5,796 nt of DNA. Origin: Actinomycetes bacterium (lineage in GTDB: Bacteria > Actinomycetota > Acidimicrobiia > Acidimicrobiales > Microtrichaceae). Of the stretch, positions 5,795 through 5,796 are shown in pieces (the stretch's first letter is position 1; each line of letters starts with the position of its first letter). Below the pieces are notes generated by a model, which saw only the letters and a program-made list of their open reading frames with translations, was not told where the DNA came from and ran no database searches. The stretch is taken from NCBI GenBank assembly GCA_023434535.1, contig JAEYSR010000173.1:1-5796 (forward strand). Direction: 5' to 3'. The translations under genes and the position numbers were made by a program.

Positions 5795-5796
5795 CC

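Overview
The window is chromosomal DNA of very high GC with strongly GC-biased third codon positions. GTG starts, a Ser/Thr-rich lipoprotein linker, a multi-domain FadE-type acyl-CoA dehydrogenase and an actinobacterial-style crotonase all point to Actinomycetota. The Thr/Ser-rich lipoprotein style suggests Acidimicrobiia, but that is an impression and not a proven placement. I see no mobile element, CRISPR array, tRNA or rRNA. No stretch of 300 bases lacks a gene.

Layout. (1) Positions 1-1442, plus strand: a membrane protein with a divergent RDD domain, open at the left edge, is followed by a small secreted lipoprotein. The lipoprotein's GTG start overlaps the stop codon of the first gene, so the two are very probably co-transcribed. 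(2) Positions 1486-4789, minus strand: transcription runs right to left through an acyl-CoA dehydrogenase with the extra C-terminal domain (FadE/DmdC type), an unrecognised acidic 201-residue protein, and a crotonase-family protein. Gaps are 39 and 79 bases, which suggests one operon for acyl-CoA (fatty-acid-like) oxidation. It converges on the lipoprotein gene with 43 bases between stops. (3) Positions 4853-5509, minus strand: a VOC (glyoxalase/dioxygenase-fold) protein lies 63 bases upstream of the dehydrogenase. (4) Positions 5558-5794, plus strand: a 78-residue protein with a possible Cys/His metal site is divergent from the VOC gene across 48 bases.

How the genes work together. The dehydrogenase would make the 2,3-double bond of an acyl-CoA, and the crotonase may act on such a product or a related one. 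However, it carries His where classical hydratases have their second catalytic Glu. A perfect 16-bp palindrome sits just upstream of the dehydrogenase. It overlaps a TANNNT -10-like hexamer placed as expected for a leaderless transcript, so the operon is probably controlled by a dimeric repressor, plausibly of the TetR family, that is not encoded here.

Overall this looks like an ordinary metabolic region. I found no convincing new multi-gene system. The most useful leads are the palindrome/promoter arrangement, the altered active site of the crotonase, the unknown protein between the two enzymes, and the altered signature residues of the RDD protein.
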